Assembly: GCA_023421795.1 (NCBI GenBank)
Contig: JAEZSO010000001.1
Span: forward strand, 62,001-126,000
DNA length: 64,000 bases
Direction: 5' to 3'
Source: Cyanobacteria bacterium OH_PDB_230
GTDB taxonomy: Bacteria > Cyanobacteriota > Vampirovibrionia > Gastranaerophilales > Gastranaerophilaceae
Shown here: in pieces, positions 7,783 through 16,680 of the stretch
Layout: every line of letters begins with the position of its first letter
Position numbering within the stretch: position 1 is the stretch's first letter
Notes under the pieces: model-generated
Told to the model about the DNA's origin: nothing
Databases searched by the model: none
Seen by the model: only the letters and a program-made list of their open reading frames with translations
Position numbers and translations under genes: made by a program

Positions 7783-9522
7783 ATGAAAATGTCAAAGCTT
7801 TTTGTTCAAACATTAAGAGAATTTCCTGCCGATGCTGAAGTTATGAGTCATAAACTTCTTGTTAGAGCAGGTTATATAAGAAAACTTGCAAGCGGGGTGT
7901 ACAATTATTTACCTTTAATGTGGCGTGTTTTGAAAAAAGTTGAAAATATAGTAAGAGAAGAAATGGATGAAGCAGGCGCTCAAGAACTTTTAATGCCTTT
8001 TGTCCAGCCACAAGAGCTTTGGGAAGAATCAGGCAGATGGGAAGTTTATGGCAAAGAACTTATGAGACTTAAAGACAGACATAATAGAGATATGTGTCTT
8101 GGGCCTACCCACGAAGAAGTAATCACTTCAATTGCCAGAGAAGGAATCCGCTCTTACAAGCAGCTCCCTATAAACCTTTATCAAATCCAATCTAAATTTA
8201 GAGATGAAATAAGACCAAGATTCGGACTTTTAAGAGGCAGAGAATTCATAATGAAAGATGCTTATAGCTTCGATGTTGACGAAAAAGGTCTGGATATTTC
8301 ATATGAGATTATGGAAAAGGCATATAGAAGAATCTTTGAAAGATGCGGCCTTGAGACCAAAATGGTGCAGTCTGATTCAGGAGCAATCGGCGGAAGTGTT
8401 TCCCATGAATTTATGGTTTTGGTGAACGAAGAAGCTGAAAATAACGCAGGTGAGAATGATGTTTTCTACTGCGAAAAATGTGATTATTCGGCAAATTCAA
8501 ACCATGCAATCTCAAAGCTGCCTCAAGTTAAGACTGATGGCGAATTTTCTTGTTTTGAAATTGTCGATACCCCTGACGTCAAGTCTATAGAAGATTTGTC
8601 AAAATTCTTGAATGTTCCTCAAACAGTTATCTGTAAGGCTTTGGTCTATGTTGTAGATAAAGATATTGTTGTTGCTTTGATAAGAGGCGATAAAACCGTT
8701 GAAGAAACAAAATTGATGAATATTTTTGCGGGTAACGAGATAAGAATTGCAAGAGCTGACGAAATAGATGAGATAATGCAAAATAGCGGCTTTGAAGCAA
8801 AAGCAGGGTTCATAGGTCCTAAAGGCCTTAAAGGAGTGAAAATTGTAGCTGATGAAACCGTAAAAGAACTTAAGAACTTTGTTATCGGCTGCAACCAAAA
8901 TGATAAACACTTTGTGGGCGCCAACTGGAATGTCGATATCGATATGCCTGAATTGTTCGCTGATATAAGACTTGTTGAAAAAGGCGATATATGCCCTGAA
9001 TGTAATGACAGCTTAAAAGTCACAAGAGGTATCGAGGTCGGCAACATTTTTAAACTCGGTACAAAATATTCTCAAGCTATGAATGCAACATTTACGGATG
9101 AATCAGGCAAAGAAAAACCTTTCGTAATGGGATGTTACGGCATAGGTATCTCTAGAACCGCAGCTTCTGCTGTCGAAAGATACCATGATGATTTTGGTAT
9201 CAAATGGCCGTTGGCAATTGCACCTTATCAGGCAATTGTAGTTCCTGTAAATATAAAAGACGAAAAACAAATGAATGTAGCTGAAGAAATTTACAAAAAA
9301 TTAAACGATGCAGGAGTCGAAGTTATTATTGACGATAGAGACGAAAGAGCCGGAGTGAAATTTAAAGACGCGGATTTAATCGGTATACCGTTTAGAATTA
9401 CCGTAGGAAAAACTATTGAACAAGGGCTGGTAGAGTTTAAAGTACGTGCAAATGGAGAAATGACAACAATACTTCCCGATGAATCTGTCGAAAAGGTTAT
9501 AGAAGCTGTAAGAAATGTCTAA
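7783..9522 (+). CDS. proS: Prolyl-tRNA synthetase, bacterial type
   Basis: ProS charges tRNA-Pro with proline in the cytoplasm. The 579-residue product is the bacterial (ProS type 1) architecture: a class II catalytic core with motif 2 in F-R-D-E-I-R-P-R-F-G-L-L-R-G-R, a YbaK-like editing insertion (about residues 225-380) that removes misacylated alanine, motif 3 in G-C-Y-G-I-G-I-S-R, and a C-terminal anticodon-binding domain. Length is normal for the family. A good AAAGGA site supports the start. The gatD gene begins 8 bases before its stop, so the two are cotranscribed. Confidence 0.97.
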   Translation: MKMSKLFVQTLREFPADAEVMSHKLLVRAGYIRKLASGVYNYLPLMWRVLKKVENIVREEMDEAGAQELLMPFVQPQELWEESGRWEVYGKELMRLKDRHNRDMCLGPTHEEVITSIAREGIRSYKQLPINLYQIQSKFRDEIRPRFGLLRGREFIMKDAYSFDVDEKGLDISYEIMEKAYRRIFERCGLETKMVQSDSGAIGGSVSHEFMVLVNEEAENNAGENDVFYCEKCDYSANSNHAISKLPQVKTDGEFSCFEIVDTPDVKSIEDLSKFLNVPQTVICKALVYVVDKDIVVALIRGDKTVEETKLMNIFAGNEIRIARADEIDEIMQNSGFEAKAGFIGPKGLKGVKIVADETVKELKNFVIGCNQNDKHFVGANWNVDIDMPELFADIRLVEKGDICPECNDSLKVTRGIEVGNIFKLGTKYSQAMNATFTDESGKEKPFVMGCYGIGISRTAASAVERYHDDFGIKWPLAIAPYQAIVVPVNIKDEKQMNVAEEIYKKLNDAGVEVIIDDRDERAGVKFKDADLIGIPFRITVGKTIEQGLVEFKVRANGEMTTILPDESVEKVIEAVRNV

Positions 9523-10255
9523 TAGCAATTTGGAAATATCAATAGCTCATCTTTACCCGAAACTCCTTAACATTTACGGAGATTTTGGGAATATTCTCAC
9601 TATAAAGAAAAGATGCGAAGCAAGAGGCATCAAGGTTAACCTTTCTAATATTGAAATCGGAGATGAAATTGACATTTCAAAATACGACTTTTATTTTATA
9701 GGTGGTGGTCAGGATAAACAGCAGATTGAGGTTTCAAAAGAGCTTAAAAAAAGAGAAGAAGTTTTAAAAGAAGCCAGCATAAACAAATCGGTATTTTTGT
9801 CTATTTGCGGCGGATATCAGCTTTTTGGGAAATATTACCAACCCCACGACGGAGACAGGCTGGAAGGAATAAACCTTTTGGATGCATACACAGTAGCCGG
9901 TCACAATCGATTTATAGGCAACGTTACAGCTGAGACAAATTTTTTAGAGCCAAAAACATTAGTTGGATTTGAAAACCACAGCGGGCTTACTTTTATAGAA
10001 GAAGGAACGGAGCCTTTGGCAAAAATCATTGTAGGTAACGGCAACAATGGCGAAGACAGGTTTGAAGGTGCCAGAAAAAATAATGTTTTCGGGACTTATT
10101 TGCACGGTTCACTTCTGCCTAAAAATCCTCATTTCGCTGATTATTTGATAAAGCTTTCTTTGGACAACAGATACAAAGACGACATCTTGCTATCTGAAAT
10201 TAATGATGAAATAGAGTATAAAGCCCATTTTGACCTGATAAATAAAAAATATTAG
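9515..10255 (+). CDS. gatD: Lipid II isoglutaminyl synthase, glutamine amidotransferase subunit GatD
   Basis: GatD supplies ammonia from glutamine to MurT, which amidates the alpha-carboxyl of D-glutamate in the lipid II stem peptide. The 246-residue CobQ-like glutaminase shows nucleophile C98 in S-I-C-G-G-Y-Q and catalytic H197 in T-Y-L-H-G. The N-terminal L-Y-P-x-L-L-N-I-Y-G-D-x-G-N signature is typical of GatD and distinguishes it from cobyric acid synthase. MurT is normally adjacent but is not in this window, so it must lie elsewhere. The gene overlaps proS by 8 bases and converges on the ABC ATPase gene with a 4-base overlap. Confidence 0.88.
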   Translation: MSNSNLEISIAHLYPKLLNIYGDFGNILTIKKRCEARGIKVNLSNIEIGDEIDISKYDFYFIGGGQDKQQIEVSKELKKREEVLKEASINKSVFLSICGGYQLFGKYYQPHDGDRLEGINLLDAYTVAGHNRFIGNVTAETNFLEPKTLVGFENHSGLTFIEEGTEPLAKIIVGNGNNGEDRFEGARKNNVFGTYLHGSLLPKNPHFADYLIKLSLDNRYKDDILLSEINDEIEYKAHFDLINKKY

Positions 10256-11211
10256 GTCTGTCTTTGCACCCAGCAGCTCATTTTTGAGCTGTCGTTGATT
10301 TCTATAAGTTCTGGCTTTTTGCTCACACAGATGTTCATTTTTTCAGGACATCTTGGCGAAAACGGACAGCCTACAATATCTTCGCTTATTGAAGGCGGTT
10401 GCCCTTGAATTGTTTCAAGCATTTTGGTATTTATGTCCGGGAGTGAATTCAAAAGGGCCCTTGTATAAGGATGTTTCGGTTCTTTGAATAGTTCTTCGCT
10501 TGTTGAATATTCAACAACCGATCCCGCGTACATAACGGCAATTTTTTCCGCATTTTCTGATACCAGCCCTAGATCATGTGAAATTAAAATAATCGAAGTA
10601 TTATATTTTTCTTTGATTTCCGTCAGAAGCTCCATTATTTGAGCTTGAACCGTTACATCAAGAGCCGTTGTAGGTTCATCCGCGATAATTATTTCTGCGT
10701 TGCAAGCAAGCGCCATCGCGATTATAACCCTTTGTCTCATCCCTCCTGAAAACTCGTGAGGGTAATTCTTCAATCTGTCTTTTGCATTAGGAATTTTGAC
10801 TTTCTCAAGCGCCTCTATTGCTTTTTGTTCAGCTTGAGAACCTTTTAATTCTTGGTGTAAAGTGATGACTTCTAGGAGCTGGTCTCCTATGGTATATAAA
10901 GGATTCAGCGATGTCATAGGGTCTTGAGGTATGAGGGCAATCTGTTTTCCTCTTATTTTTTGCATTTCAGTTTCAGTTAACCCAAGAAGGTTTTTCCCGT
11001 TATAGATTATTTTTCCGCTCATTATTCTTGCTGTGTTTGGTATAAGTCTAAGTATGGACATTGCGGTTAATGTTTTTCCGCAGCCTGATTCTCCAACTAT
11101 TGCAAGGGTTTGCCCTTTCTCCAGTTCCAAATTTACATTATAAAGAGCCTGACAAAATCCTTTTTGTAAGTCAAAAGCAAGATTCAAATTTTCAATTTTT
11201 AAAATATTCAT
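10252..11211 (-). CDS. Oligopeptide/dipeptide ABC transporter ATP-binding protein (DppD/OppD-like)
   Basis: This 319-residue ATPase powers peptide (or nickel) uptake by an inner-membrane ABC importer. It carries Walker A G40-E-S-G-C-G-K-T47, Q-loop, signature S-G-G-M-R-Q-R, Walker B I-I-A-D-E-P-T-T-A-L-D and H-loop I-S-H-D. Its C-terminal oligopeptide-type extension has the cysteine-bearing C-P-F-S-P-R-C-P segment of the Opp/Dpp family (cysteines about 20 residues apart). No permease, binding protein or partner ATPase gene is nearby, so it is an orphan that must assemble with components coded elsewhere. Its stop overlaps the end of gatD on the opposite strand. Confidence 0.9.
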   Translation of the reverse strand: MNILKIENLNLAFDLQKGFCQALYNVNLELEKGQTLAIVGESGCGKTLTAMSILRLIPNTARIMSGKIIYNGKNLLGLTETEMQKIRGKQIALIPQDPMTSLNPLYTIGDQLLEVITLHQELKGSQAEQKAIEALEKVKIPNAKDRLKNYPHEFSGGMRQRVIIAMALACNAEIIIADEPTTALDVTVQAQIMELLTEIKEKYNTSIILISHDLGLVSENAEKIAVMYAGSVVEYSTSEELFKEPKHPYTRALLNSLPDINTKMLETIQGQPPSISEDIVGCPFSPRCPEKMNICVSKKPELIEINDSSKMSCWVQRQT

Positions 11212-11337
11212 TTAGAGATTTTTACTCGTTTTGTAAAAAAAACAAACCCACAACGTATTAATATTAAATTGTACTAGGGCTCTTTTTAAAAGACAAGCAT
11301 AAATAACACAGAGGTGAAATCTTCGCTATTGCCTCGA

Positions 11338-12183
11338 CTAAACGTTTATTTCTCCGGTGAAAACATAGTCGGCTCTGCCTGACATAAATATGTCTTTTTT
11401 GGGATTTTCAATTGATCCTGGCCATTCAATCTTTAGAGTTCCTCCCGGTAGATTCACTTTCACGGGGCTGTCACATAAATTGTTTAATATAGCTGCTGTG
11501 ACAGTGGCACAAGCTCCTGTTCCGCACGCCAACGTTATAGCACAGCCTCTTTCCCAAACATCCAGGTTGATCTCTTTTCTTGAGAGAACTTTGGCAAATT
11601 CGACATTTGTTTTTTCCGGGAAGATTTCAAGCTTTTCTATTTCAGGGCCGTATTTCAAGGCTAGTTTCTTTGTATCTTCTTCTGTGAAAATTACGCAGTG
11701 AGGGTTTCCCATACTTATTGCGTTTGCTTTAAAAAATCTATCTTGTATTTTTATATCAAAATTGAGATTTTTTTCTGTTTTTACAGGGATGAGTTGTGGG
11801 GTTAATATCGGAGTGGACATATTAACTTTTACCGTTTCATCATCTATGATTTGAGGCCTTATTATGCCGGCACCTGTTTCCACGCTGAATTCTCTTTGGG
11901 TAAGTATTTTATTGTCATAAACATATTTCGCGAAACATCTCATTCCGTTCCCGCACATCTGGGCTATACTACCATCAGAGTTGTAAAAGAGCCATCCAAT
12001 ATCGGCAGCTTTTGTTTCCGGGTTTACAACGATTAATCCGTCTGCGCCTATTCCGAAGTGCCTGTCGCATAATTTCTGGGCAAGCTCGTTTAATGGCAGT
12101 TCTACTTTTTTATATTCTTCATGGTCAATGATTATAAAATCATTACCTAATCCTTGCATTTTGGTAAATTTTATAGTTGTCAT
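11338..12183 (-). CDS. dapF: Diaminopimelate epimerase
   Basis: DapF interconverts LL- and meso-diaminopimelate, the last step before lysine and the source of the peptidoglycan cross-linking residue. The 281-residue product has two matching halves, each with its catalytic cysteine: C77 in Q-M-C-G-N-G-M-R-C and C220 in A-C-G-T-G-A. The start is the ATG of M-T-T-I-K-F-T-K-M-Q-G-L-G-N-D-F, the conserved N-terminus. The gene is separated by about 125 bases from the downstream ABC ATPase gene. Together with gatD and the later murI and amidase genes it shows a normal Gram-negative-type cell wall. Confidence 0.97.
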   Translation of the reverse strand: MTTIKFTKMQGLGNDFIIIDHEEYKKVELPLNELAQKLCDRHFGIGADGLIVVNPETKAADIGWLFYNSDGSIAQMCGNGMRCFAKYVYDNKILTQREFSVETGAGIIRPQIIDDETVKVNMSTPILTPQLIPVKTEKNLNFDIKIQDRFFKANAISMGNPHCVIFTEEDTKKLALKYGPEIEKLEIFPEKTNVEFAKVLSRKEINLDVWERGCAITLACGTGACATVTAAILNNLCDSPVKVNLPGGTLKIEWPGSIENPKKDIFMSGRADYVFTGEINV

Positions 12184-12213
12184 TATTTATTCCCTTATTT
12201 TTCAGAGCGACTC

Positions 12214-12240
12214 GGAATTTTCGCTCTTGGCGAAAATTTC
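12214..12240 (-). repeat. Inverted repeat between the glycosidase-like gene and dapF
   Basis: AATTTTCGC at 12216 pairs perfectly with GCGAAAATT ending at 12238 around a 5-base loop, extended by a G-T and a G-C pair. It lies just after the stop of the upstream gene on the minus strand but lacks a T-rich tail, so a terminator or an mRNA-end structure is possible rather than certain. Confidence 0.45.
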
Positions 12241-12260
12241 TTACATGTTTTATTATAACT

Positions 12261-14249
12261 CTAATATCTTTTAAATTTAAAGTGCCTTTTTCTGATTGTC
12301 GGATAATTTGTTTTTTCGTTGTAAGGGCTAACGCAAGGCAGATTTGAGTTATAAACTCTTGCGGCTAAGGCGTCTATGTATTTTTGGTCTAAATGAGCAT
12401 AGTCAAATATTACCATTCCGTCAGAATTTTGTTTTCTTGCTTCTTGAATCTGACGTAACAAATCATTCGGTGAACCGCCCATGAACGTTGCAAAAAGACC
12501 CGGGTAAACTTTTGTACAAGGCCCTACATTTGCTTTGATATCTCCTATCATAGAAGAAGCGGTCATCCTGTCGCTTGTTAAAATAAGCGGGGTAAATCCG
12601 TCAATCAGGTTGTTAAGTGACCAAGTTTTCCAATCCTGCATTTTTGTTTCAAGAGCTTTTGGTCTGTCAGGGAATACAACAGCGGTAAGCATTATGTTGT
12701 TAGCGGTTGTTAATTTTCTTACTTCTGTGACGAATCTGGTTATCTTTTCCTGTCTGTATTTTGCCCAAAGGTTCCAGTTATCAGTGTTATATTTGATTTC
12801 TACAGGATCAATCCCGTAAGAGCCTTTAAATTCGTTTCTTGCGTATGTTGTGTAACCCCAGTTTGATAAATCGTAGCTGGTAAACTTTGCTGCAACCGAT
12901 TGAGGATACCTTATGTAGTCAAGGTTTATTCCGTCAGGACGATATTTGGTTATTATTTCGTTTATTATGCATAACAGATATTTTTGTACATCCGGGTTAG
13001 CAGGATCAAGAAAATAACCGTTATGTTCTGATAAAGACGCTACGGGAGTTGTTGAAGTATATGCTGCTTTTGTTGTGTTAGCCCAGGCTGGATAAACTTT
13101 TAGTACGTTCTTTTCGTTAGAATCCGGCGGTTGGTTTCCAACGTAGAAGGTTTCAAACCATATATGGACTTTTATGTTTCTTTTGTGGCATTCGTATATC
13201 CACACTGCCAGAGGGTCAAACCCAACAAATTCTTCTCTTTGGTTTGTCACGTTATAGCACTTTAAGACATCGCTGGGATAAATTGTTTTTCCGTGGAAAT
13301 ATGTTTCAAGAAAGATGTTGTTGATACCTATTTCTTTCAGCTTTTCAGCAGTTTTTGCTATTTCTTCGGATGATCTTTCAACAGGTCTAACCCATACGCC
13401 TTTCAATTCATTTTCCCTGTAAGGAAGAGCGTTCATTATAGCCTGATTGGCGGCATTACTTGCTTCTGTAATGTATACTTGAGCGTTATCGGGGTCTCTT
13501 TCAGCTTTTCTGAGGAGTTCTTTTGCCGTTGATATGTATTCCAGCGAAAGTTTGTCGTTGTACAATATGTCAATCGAGCGGTAGTATTCCATTATTGAAT
13601 TCGCTTCGATAATTTTCTGTTTAGCCGCATAGATCAAGCTTTCAGGTGTAATGTATGCTTTTATTTTGTTGTTGGCTAAATCGACATAGATTTTAGAACC
13701 AACAGAAATATTTTCATTTATCCATCTTTTTGAATGCCCATGGCCGCTTATAACAATTCCGTCTTTTGGAATTATGGAATCTGCCCCGTTCATATCAATT
13801 ACAATATTCCCTGAAGTTATTGCTTCGGTGCCGAATTCATTTGTTCCTGTTCTTGCACCATAGGCAGGAGTGTATATTACAAGTTGGTTTGTACCTCTCA
13901 GGCCCGGGAAATAGCTGTTTGAAGAATTTGCTGCATTAGGGTCAACAGCATTTATGTGATGAGATGACTCTTTATAAATGTATTCTGAAGGTGGTTTAGT
14001 CGCTATGTCTGGAATTATTGGCGTAGGAACCGAGGAAGCCGCAGAATTACTTTGATTCGTATTGCTTATATTTTGCAACTGTTTGTTTTGTTCTGTTTTT
14101 GGATCTGTTTTTAAATTTGGGTTAGCTTTTATTGCCTCAGTAGTCTTTGTCGGTGCAGAAAAAGACTTGAGCACCGTTTCGTTTGCTGATCCCATATTTT
14201 GTGTTGTTATAAACGCAATTAAAATTAGAAAATTTATTAGATATTTCAT
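12261..14249 (-). CDS. Secreted family 10 glycosidase-like (GHL10/YddW) protein
   Basis: The C-terminal two thirds (from about residue 285) form the glycosyl-hydrolase-like 10 barrel of the YddW/COG1649 family. Its markers are G-V-W-V-R-P, L-K-E-I-G-I-N-N-I-F-L-E-T near residue 310, I-K-V-H-I-W-F-E-T-F and D-G-I-N-L-D-Y-I-R-Y-P. Family members are thought to act on glycans, with peptidoglycan glycosidase activity reported for some relatives. A signal peptide covers about residues 1-23, followed by an N/T/P-rich linker. The middle region (about 115-200) resembles the phosphodiester-glycosidase-type beta domain often fused to this family. I chose the ATG at 14249, which gives a clean signal peptide; an in-frame GTG at 14264 is the alternative. 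The exact substrate is unknown. Confidence 0.8.
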   Translation of the reverse strand: MKYLINFLILIAFITTQNMGSANETVLKSFSAPTKTTEAIKANPNLKTDPKTEQNKQLQNISNTNQSNSAASSVPTPIIPDIATKPPSEYIYKESSHHINAVDPNAANSSNSYFPGLRGTNQLVIYTPAYGARTGTNEFGTEAITSGNIVIDMNGADSIIPKDGIVISGHGHSKRWINENISVGSKIYVDLANNKIKAYITPESLIYAAKQKIIEANSIMEYYRSIDILYNDKLSLEYISTAKELLRKAERDPDNAQVYITEASNAANQAIMNALPYRENELKGVWVRPVERSSEEIAKTAEKLKEIGINNIFLETYFHGKTIYPSDVLKCYNVTNQREEFVGFDPLAVWIYECHKRNIKVHIWFETFYVGNQPPDSNEKNVLKVYPAWANTTKAAYTSTTPVASLSEHNGYFLDPANPDVQKYLLCIINEIITKYRPDGINLDYIRYPQSVAAKFTSYDLSNWGYTTYARNEFKGSYGIDPVEIKYNTDNWNLWAKYRQEKITRFVTEVRKLTTANNIMLTAVVFPDRPKALETKMQDWKTWSLNNLIDGFTPLILTSDRMTASSMIGDIKANVGPCTKVYPGLFATFMGGSPNDLLRQIQEARKQNSDGMVIFDYAHLDQKYIDALAARVYNSNLPCVSPYNEKTNYPTIRKRHFKFKRY

Positions 14250-14432
14250 AGTTTGATAGTACACGAATCGTATGCTGAGTTAATCCTTAGGATAACCTAT
14301 TTTTTGTATTAATTAAAATTATTTTATCATTAAGAAAAAATTAATATTAGTAATTTATTGGATTTTTTATACTATTATAAAGGTTAGACTGGTAAAGGTT
14401 AACTTCTTCACGGAAATGGAGCTTTCAAATTA

Positions 14433-15491
14433 ATGCAATATAAAGATTATTACAAAATACTTGGCGTAGAACGTTCATCCACTGATGCTCAGGTAAAATC
14501 AGCTTATAGAAAATTAGCAAGAAAGTATCATCCGGATGTTAATAAGTCACCTGATGCTGTTGAAAAATTTAAAGATATAAACGAGGCATACGAGGTACTT
14601 TCAGACAAAGAAAAAAGAAAACGTTATGACAGCCTTGGTGCCAACTGGCAATCAGGTGCCGAATTTACACCTCCTCCAGGCTTTGAAGGATTTAATTTTA
14701 ATAAAGGCTCATACGGGCAAGGTTCATTTACCCAAGGGTTCAGTGATATGGGAGGTTTTTCCGACTTCTTTAGCTCGATTTTCGGAGATTTAGGCGGCGC
14801 TGCTCAGGCTTCTTCAAGAAAAACAAAGGGAGGCAGCAGGTTTTCTTACGATGAATTTATGAACTATGGCCCGGGAGCAGGAGCTCAATCTTCAAGAACG
14901 GCCAGAAAGTCAGTCGATTTGGATTTGGTAAAAGATCTTTATGTCACAGCAAAAGACTTGATGGCTGATGGACCTATAACAGTAAAAATGAACACCATAG
15001 AAAAATGTACGAAGTGTAACGGCGTGGGTTCTGTTTGTTATGCTTGCGGCGGGTCAGGGATTGTAAGTGAAACGAAAAACCTCAGCGTTAAACTGCCAAA
15101 AGGCGTAAAAGAAGGTCAAAAAATAAGGCTTGCGAATGAAGGAAAAATAGATGAATCCGGCAGAAAAGGCGATCTTTATTTTGTAATCAAGTTCAAAGAC
15201 AGTGAATATTCAATCGATAACGAAGATTTGACGAAGCAAATAGATATAACACCTTCTCAGGCCGCAATAGGCTGCAAAAAGGAAGTTCAGACTCTCCATG
15301 GGGTTGTAGGCATTAAAATTCCTCCAGAAACTCATTCCGGCAAGGTTTTGAGGTTAAAGGAACTGGGGCTACCAAAAAAATCCGGCGGATACGGCAATCT
15401 GAACATAAAAATAAATATAAATTTGCCTGTAAAACTTTCAGATAAAGAAAAAGACTTATACAAAAAGCTTTATGATTTGGAAAATTCATAG
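14433..15491 (+). CDS. DnaJ-family co-chaperone with a single zinc site
   Basis: This is a 352-residue J-domain protein that would stimulate DnaK. The J domain (1-70) contains H33-P34-D35, followed by a G/F-rich region (about 72-130) and two substrate-binding beta domains. Canonical DnaJ has four C-x2-C-x-G-x-G repeats; here only C192-x2-C195 and C202-x2-C205 remain, so at most one zinc can bind. It therefore lies between type I DnaJ and zinc-less CbpA. It stands alone, divergent from the glycosidase-like gene. CbpA-like would be a fair alternative name. Confidence 0.85.
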   Translation: MQYKDYYKILGVERSSTDAQVKSAYRKLARKYHPDVNKSPDAVEKFKDINEAYEVLSDKEKRKRYDSLGANWQSGAEFTPPPGFEGFNFNKGSYGQGSFTQGFSDMGGFSDFFSSIFGDLGGAAQASSRKTKGGSRFSYDEFMNYGPGAGAQSSRTARKSVDLDLVKDLYVTAKDLMADGPITVKMNTIEKCTKCNGVGSVCYACGGSGIVSETKNLSVKLPKGVKEGQKIRLANEGKIDESGRKGDLYFVIKFKDSEYSIDNEDLTKQIDITPSQAAIGCKKEVQTLHGVVGIKIPPETHSGKVLRLKELGLPKKSGGYGNLNIKININLPVKLSDKEKDLYKKLYDLENS

Positions 15492-15493
15492 GT

Positions 15494-15961
15494 TTATAGG
15501 TTTAAAATCCTTGTAAGTTTTTCGATAAACCCTTTAAACCCTTTGGAATGTGGAATTAAAGCTTCTTTATGGTAGTTATCATAAGCTTTTTTTATGTTTT
15601 CAGGCAGTTCTTCACCATTTTGCAGCGTAAATGCTATCATTTCTAAAAAATCATTTTGTTCTGAAGCGTATTCAAAATCCCTTTTTCTAATTTCTTCATC
15701 AGCTTCCAGATGGCACAAAGCGTGCCAGGAGGCTTGAATCGATGGATCTTTTGCGTCACACGGGAATTTTAAAAGTGCTTCTCTGACCAAGATTCTGTGT
15801 GTTAACACTTTTAATATCAAGTCGGCAACGTATTTTCGCTGAAAAGAGTAGTCTGTTTCTTCTTCGGTTTTTTGAGCACAAAACAACAGCTTAAACTTTT
15901 CTGTGTAAGCTTTTATTTTTTCTATAATAAAACCGAAATTTATTTTGTTAAAACTAAGCAT
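15494..15961 (-). CDS. Unknown protein cotranscribed with a BlaI-type regulator
   Basis: I do not recognise this 155-residue protein. It is soluble and helix-rich, with a motif-like segment A-S-W-H-A-L-C-H-L-E-A-D-E-E near residue 90 that carries two histidines, a cysteine and several acids and could bind metal. There is no signal peptide or membrane helix. It starts 22 bases inside the end of the BlaI-type repressor gene, so the two are translationally coupled and probably functionally linked. It ends two bases from the convergent DnaJ-like gene. It is not a BlaR1/MecR1-type peptidase. Confidence 0.65.
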   Translation of the reverse strand: MLSFNKINFGFIIEKIKAYTEKFKLLFCAQKTEEETDYSFQRKYVADLILKVLTHRILVREALLKFPCDAKDPSIQASWHALCHLEADEEIRKRDFEYASEQNDFLEMIAFTLQNGEELPENIKKAYDNYHKEALIPHSKGFKGFIEKLTRILNL

Positions 15962-16290
15962 TCATTTTCTACTGCATTCATCAAAGAACGCATGTCGTTA
16001 TTGAAATATTGTCTGACAAGCTTTTGAATAGCCACTTTCGCCATTTCTTCTCTTGAAGATATGGACTTATAAAAGAATTTTTTGCCTTTTTTGTATCTTA
16101 CCAGCAAATTCTTTTCTGTTAGCCTGTCCATTACGGTTTTTACAGTTGTATATGCTCTAATGTTACCGTTTTGATTGATAGATTCTAATACTTCATTGAC
16201 TGAAATATTTTCTTCCTGATTGTTTTCTTCCATAGTCCAAACAGAACTAAGTATTTCATTTTCGAGCGAACCATGAGAATAATTCATCAA
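15940..16290 (-). CDS. BlaI/MecI/CopY-family transcriptional repressor
   Basis: This is a 116-residue winged-helix repressor. It opens with the L-E-x-E-I-L-x-x-V-W helix of the family and has the recognition helix in A-Y-T-T-V-K-T-V-M-D-R-L, followed by the wing L-L-V-R-Y-K-K-G-K-K-F-F-Y. Members bind dyads as dimers and control beta-lactamase, copper or stress genes. There is no BlaR1-type sensor protease next to it, so its release signal is unknown. The overlapping downstream gene may be its effector or co-regulator. It probably autoregulates, since the gene begins its own small operon. Confidence 0.85.
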   Translation of the reverse strand: MMNYSHGSLENEILSSVWTMEENNQEENISVNEVLESINQNGNIRAYTTVKTVMDRLTEKNLLVRYKKGKKFFYKSISSREEMAKVAIQKLVRQYFNNDMRSLMNAVENECLVLTK

Positions 16291-16362
16291 AATTTTCCTT
16301 TATTGATACATTAAAATTTTTTTGACTACAATTATAGTAAAATAAAAATAATTAAATTCAAG

Positions 16363-16638
16363 TTATCTTTTTAAATCTTCAAATGCAAAACTCGGCTCGC
16401 CAGGTACAGTTACACTTGATGAGCTTGAGCTTGAACCTAAGTAGATAATATTTCCAACCCTTCTTGGGGCGGATGATGAGTCTTTGTTTGAGCCTTGAGT
16501 TGCAGAATCTTTTACGAATTGATCATATGCCGAATCTCTCTTAAAGAAGGACTTTTGGTCAACGTGACCACATCCGCTGCATACAAAACAGAGGATTAAA
16601 ACAAACAACCAAATATTTAATTTCTTGCAGAAATTCAT
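16363..16638 (-). CDS. Small lipoprotein of unknown function
   Basis: This 91-residue protein has a lipoprotein signal: basic start M-N-F-C-K-K, hydrophobic stretch to about residue 21, and lipobox V-C-S-G-C with the lipidated cysteine at C23. The mature part is short, polar and serine-rich (seven serines in a row near residue 70) and probably unstructured, anchored in a membrane. I know of no family for it. It lies between the BlaI-type pair and the nuclease gene on the same strand, with intergenic gaps that do not force an operon. Confidence 0.65.
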   Translation of the reverse strand: MNFCKKLNIWLFVLILCFVCSGCGHVDQKSFFKRDSAYDQFVKDSATQGSNKDSSSAPRRVGNIIYLGSSSSSSSVTVPGEPSFAFEDLKR

Positions 16639-16680
16639 CGGATCTATCTACCTCGATCTACTATGATTATAGCATATTTT

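Noticed and set aside
15940..16290. Beta-lactam resistance operon
   Set aside because: The BlaI-type repressor lacks a BlaR1 sensor and any beta-lactamase; the partner gene is of unknown type.
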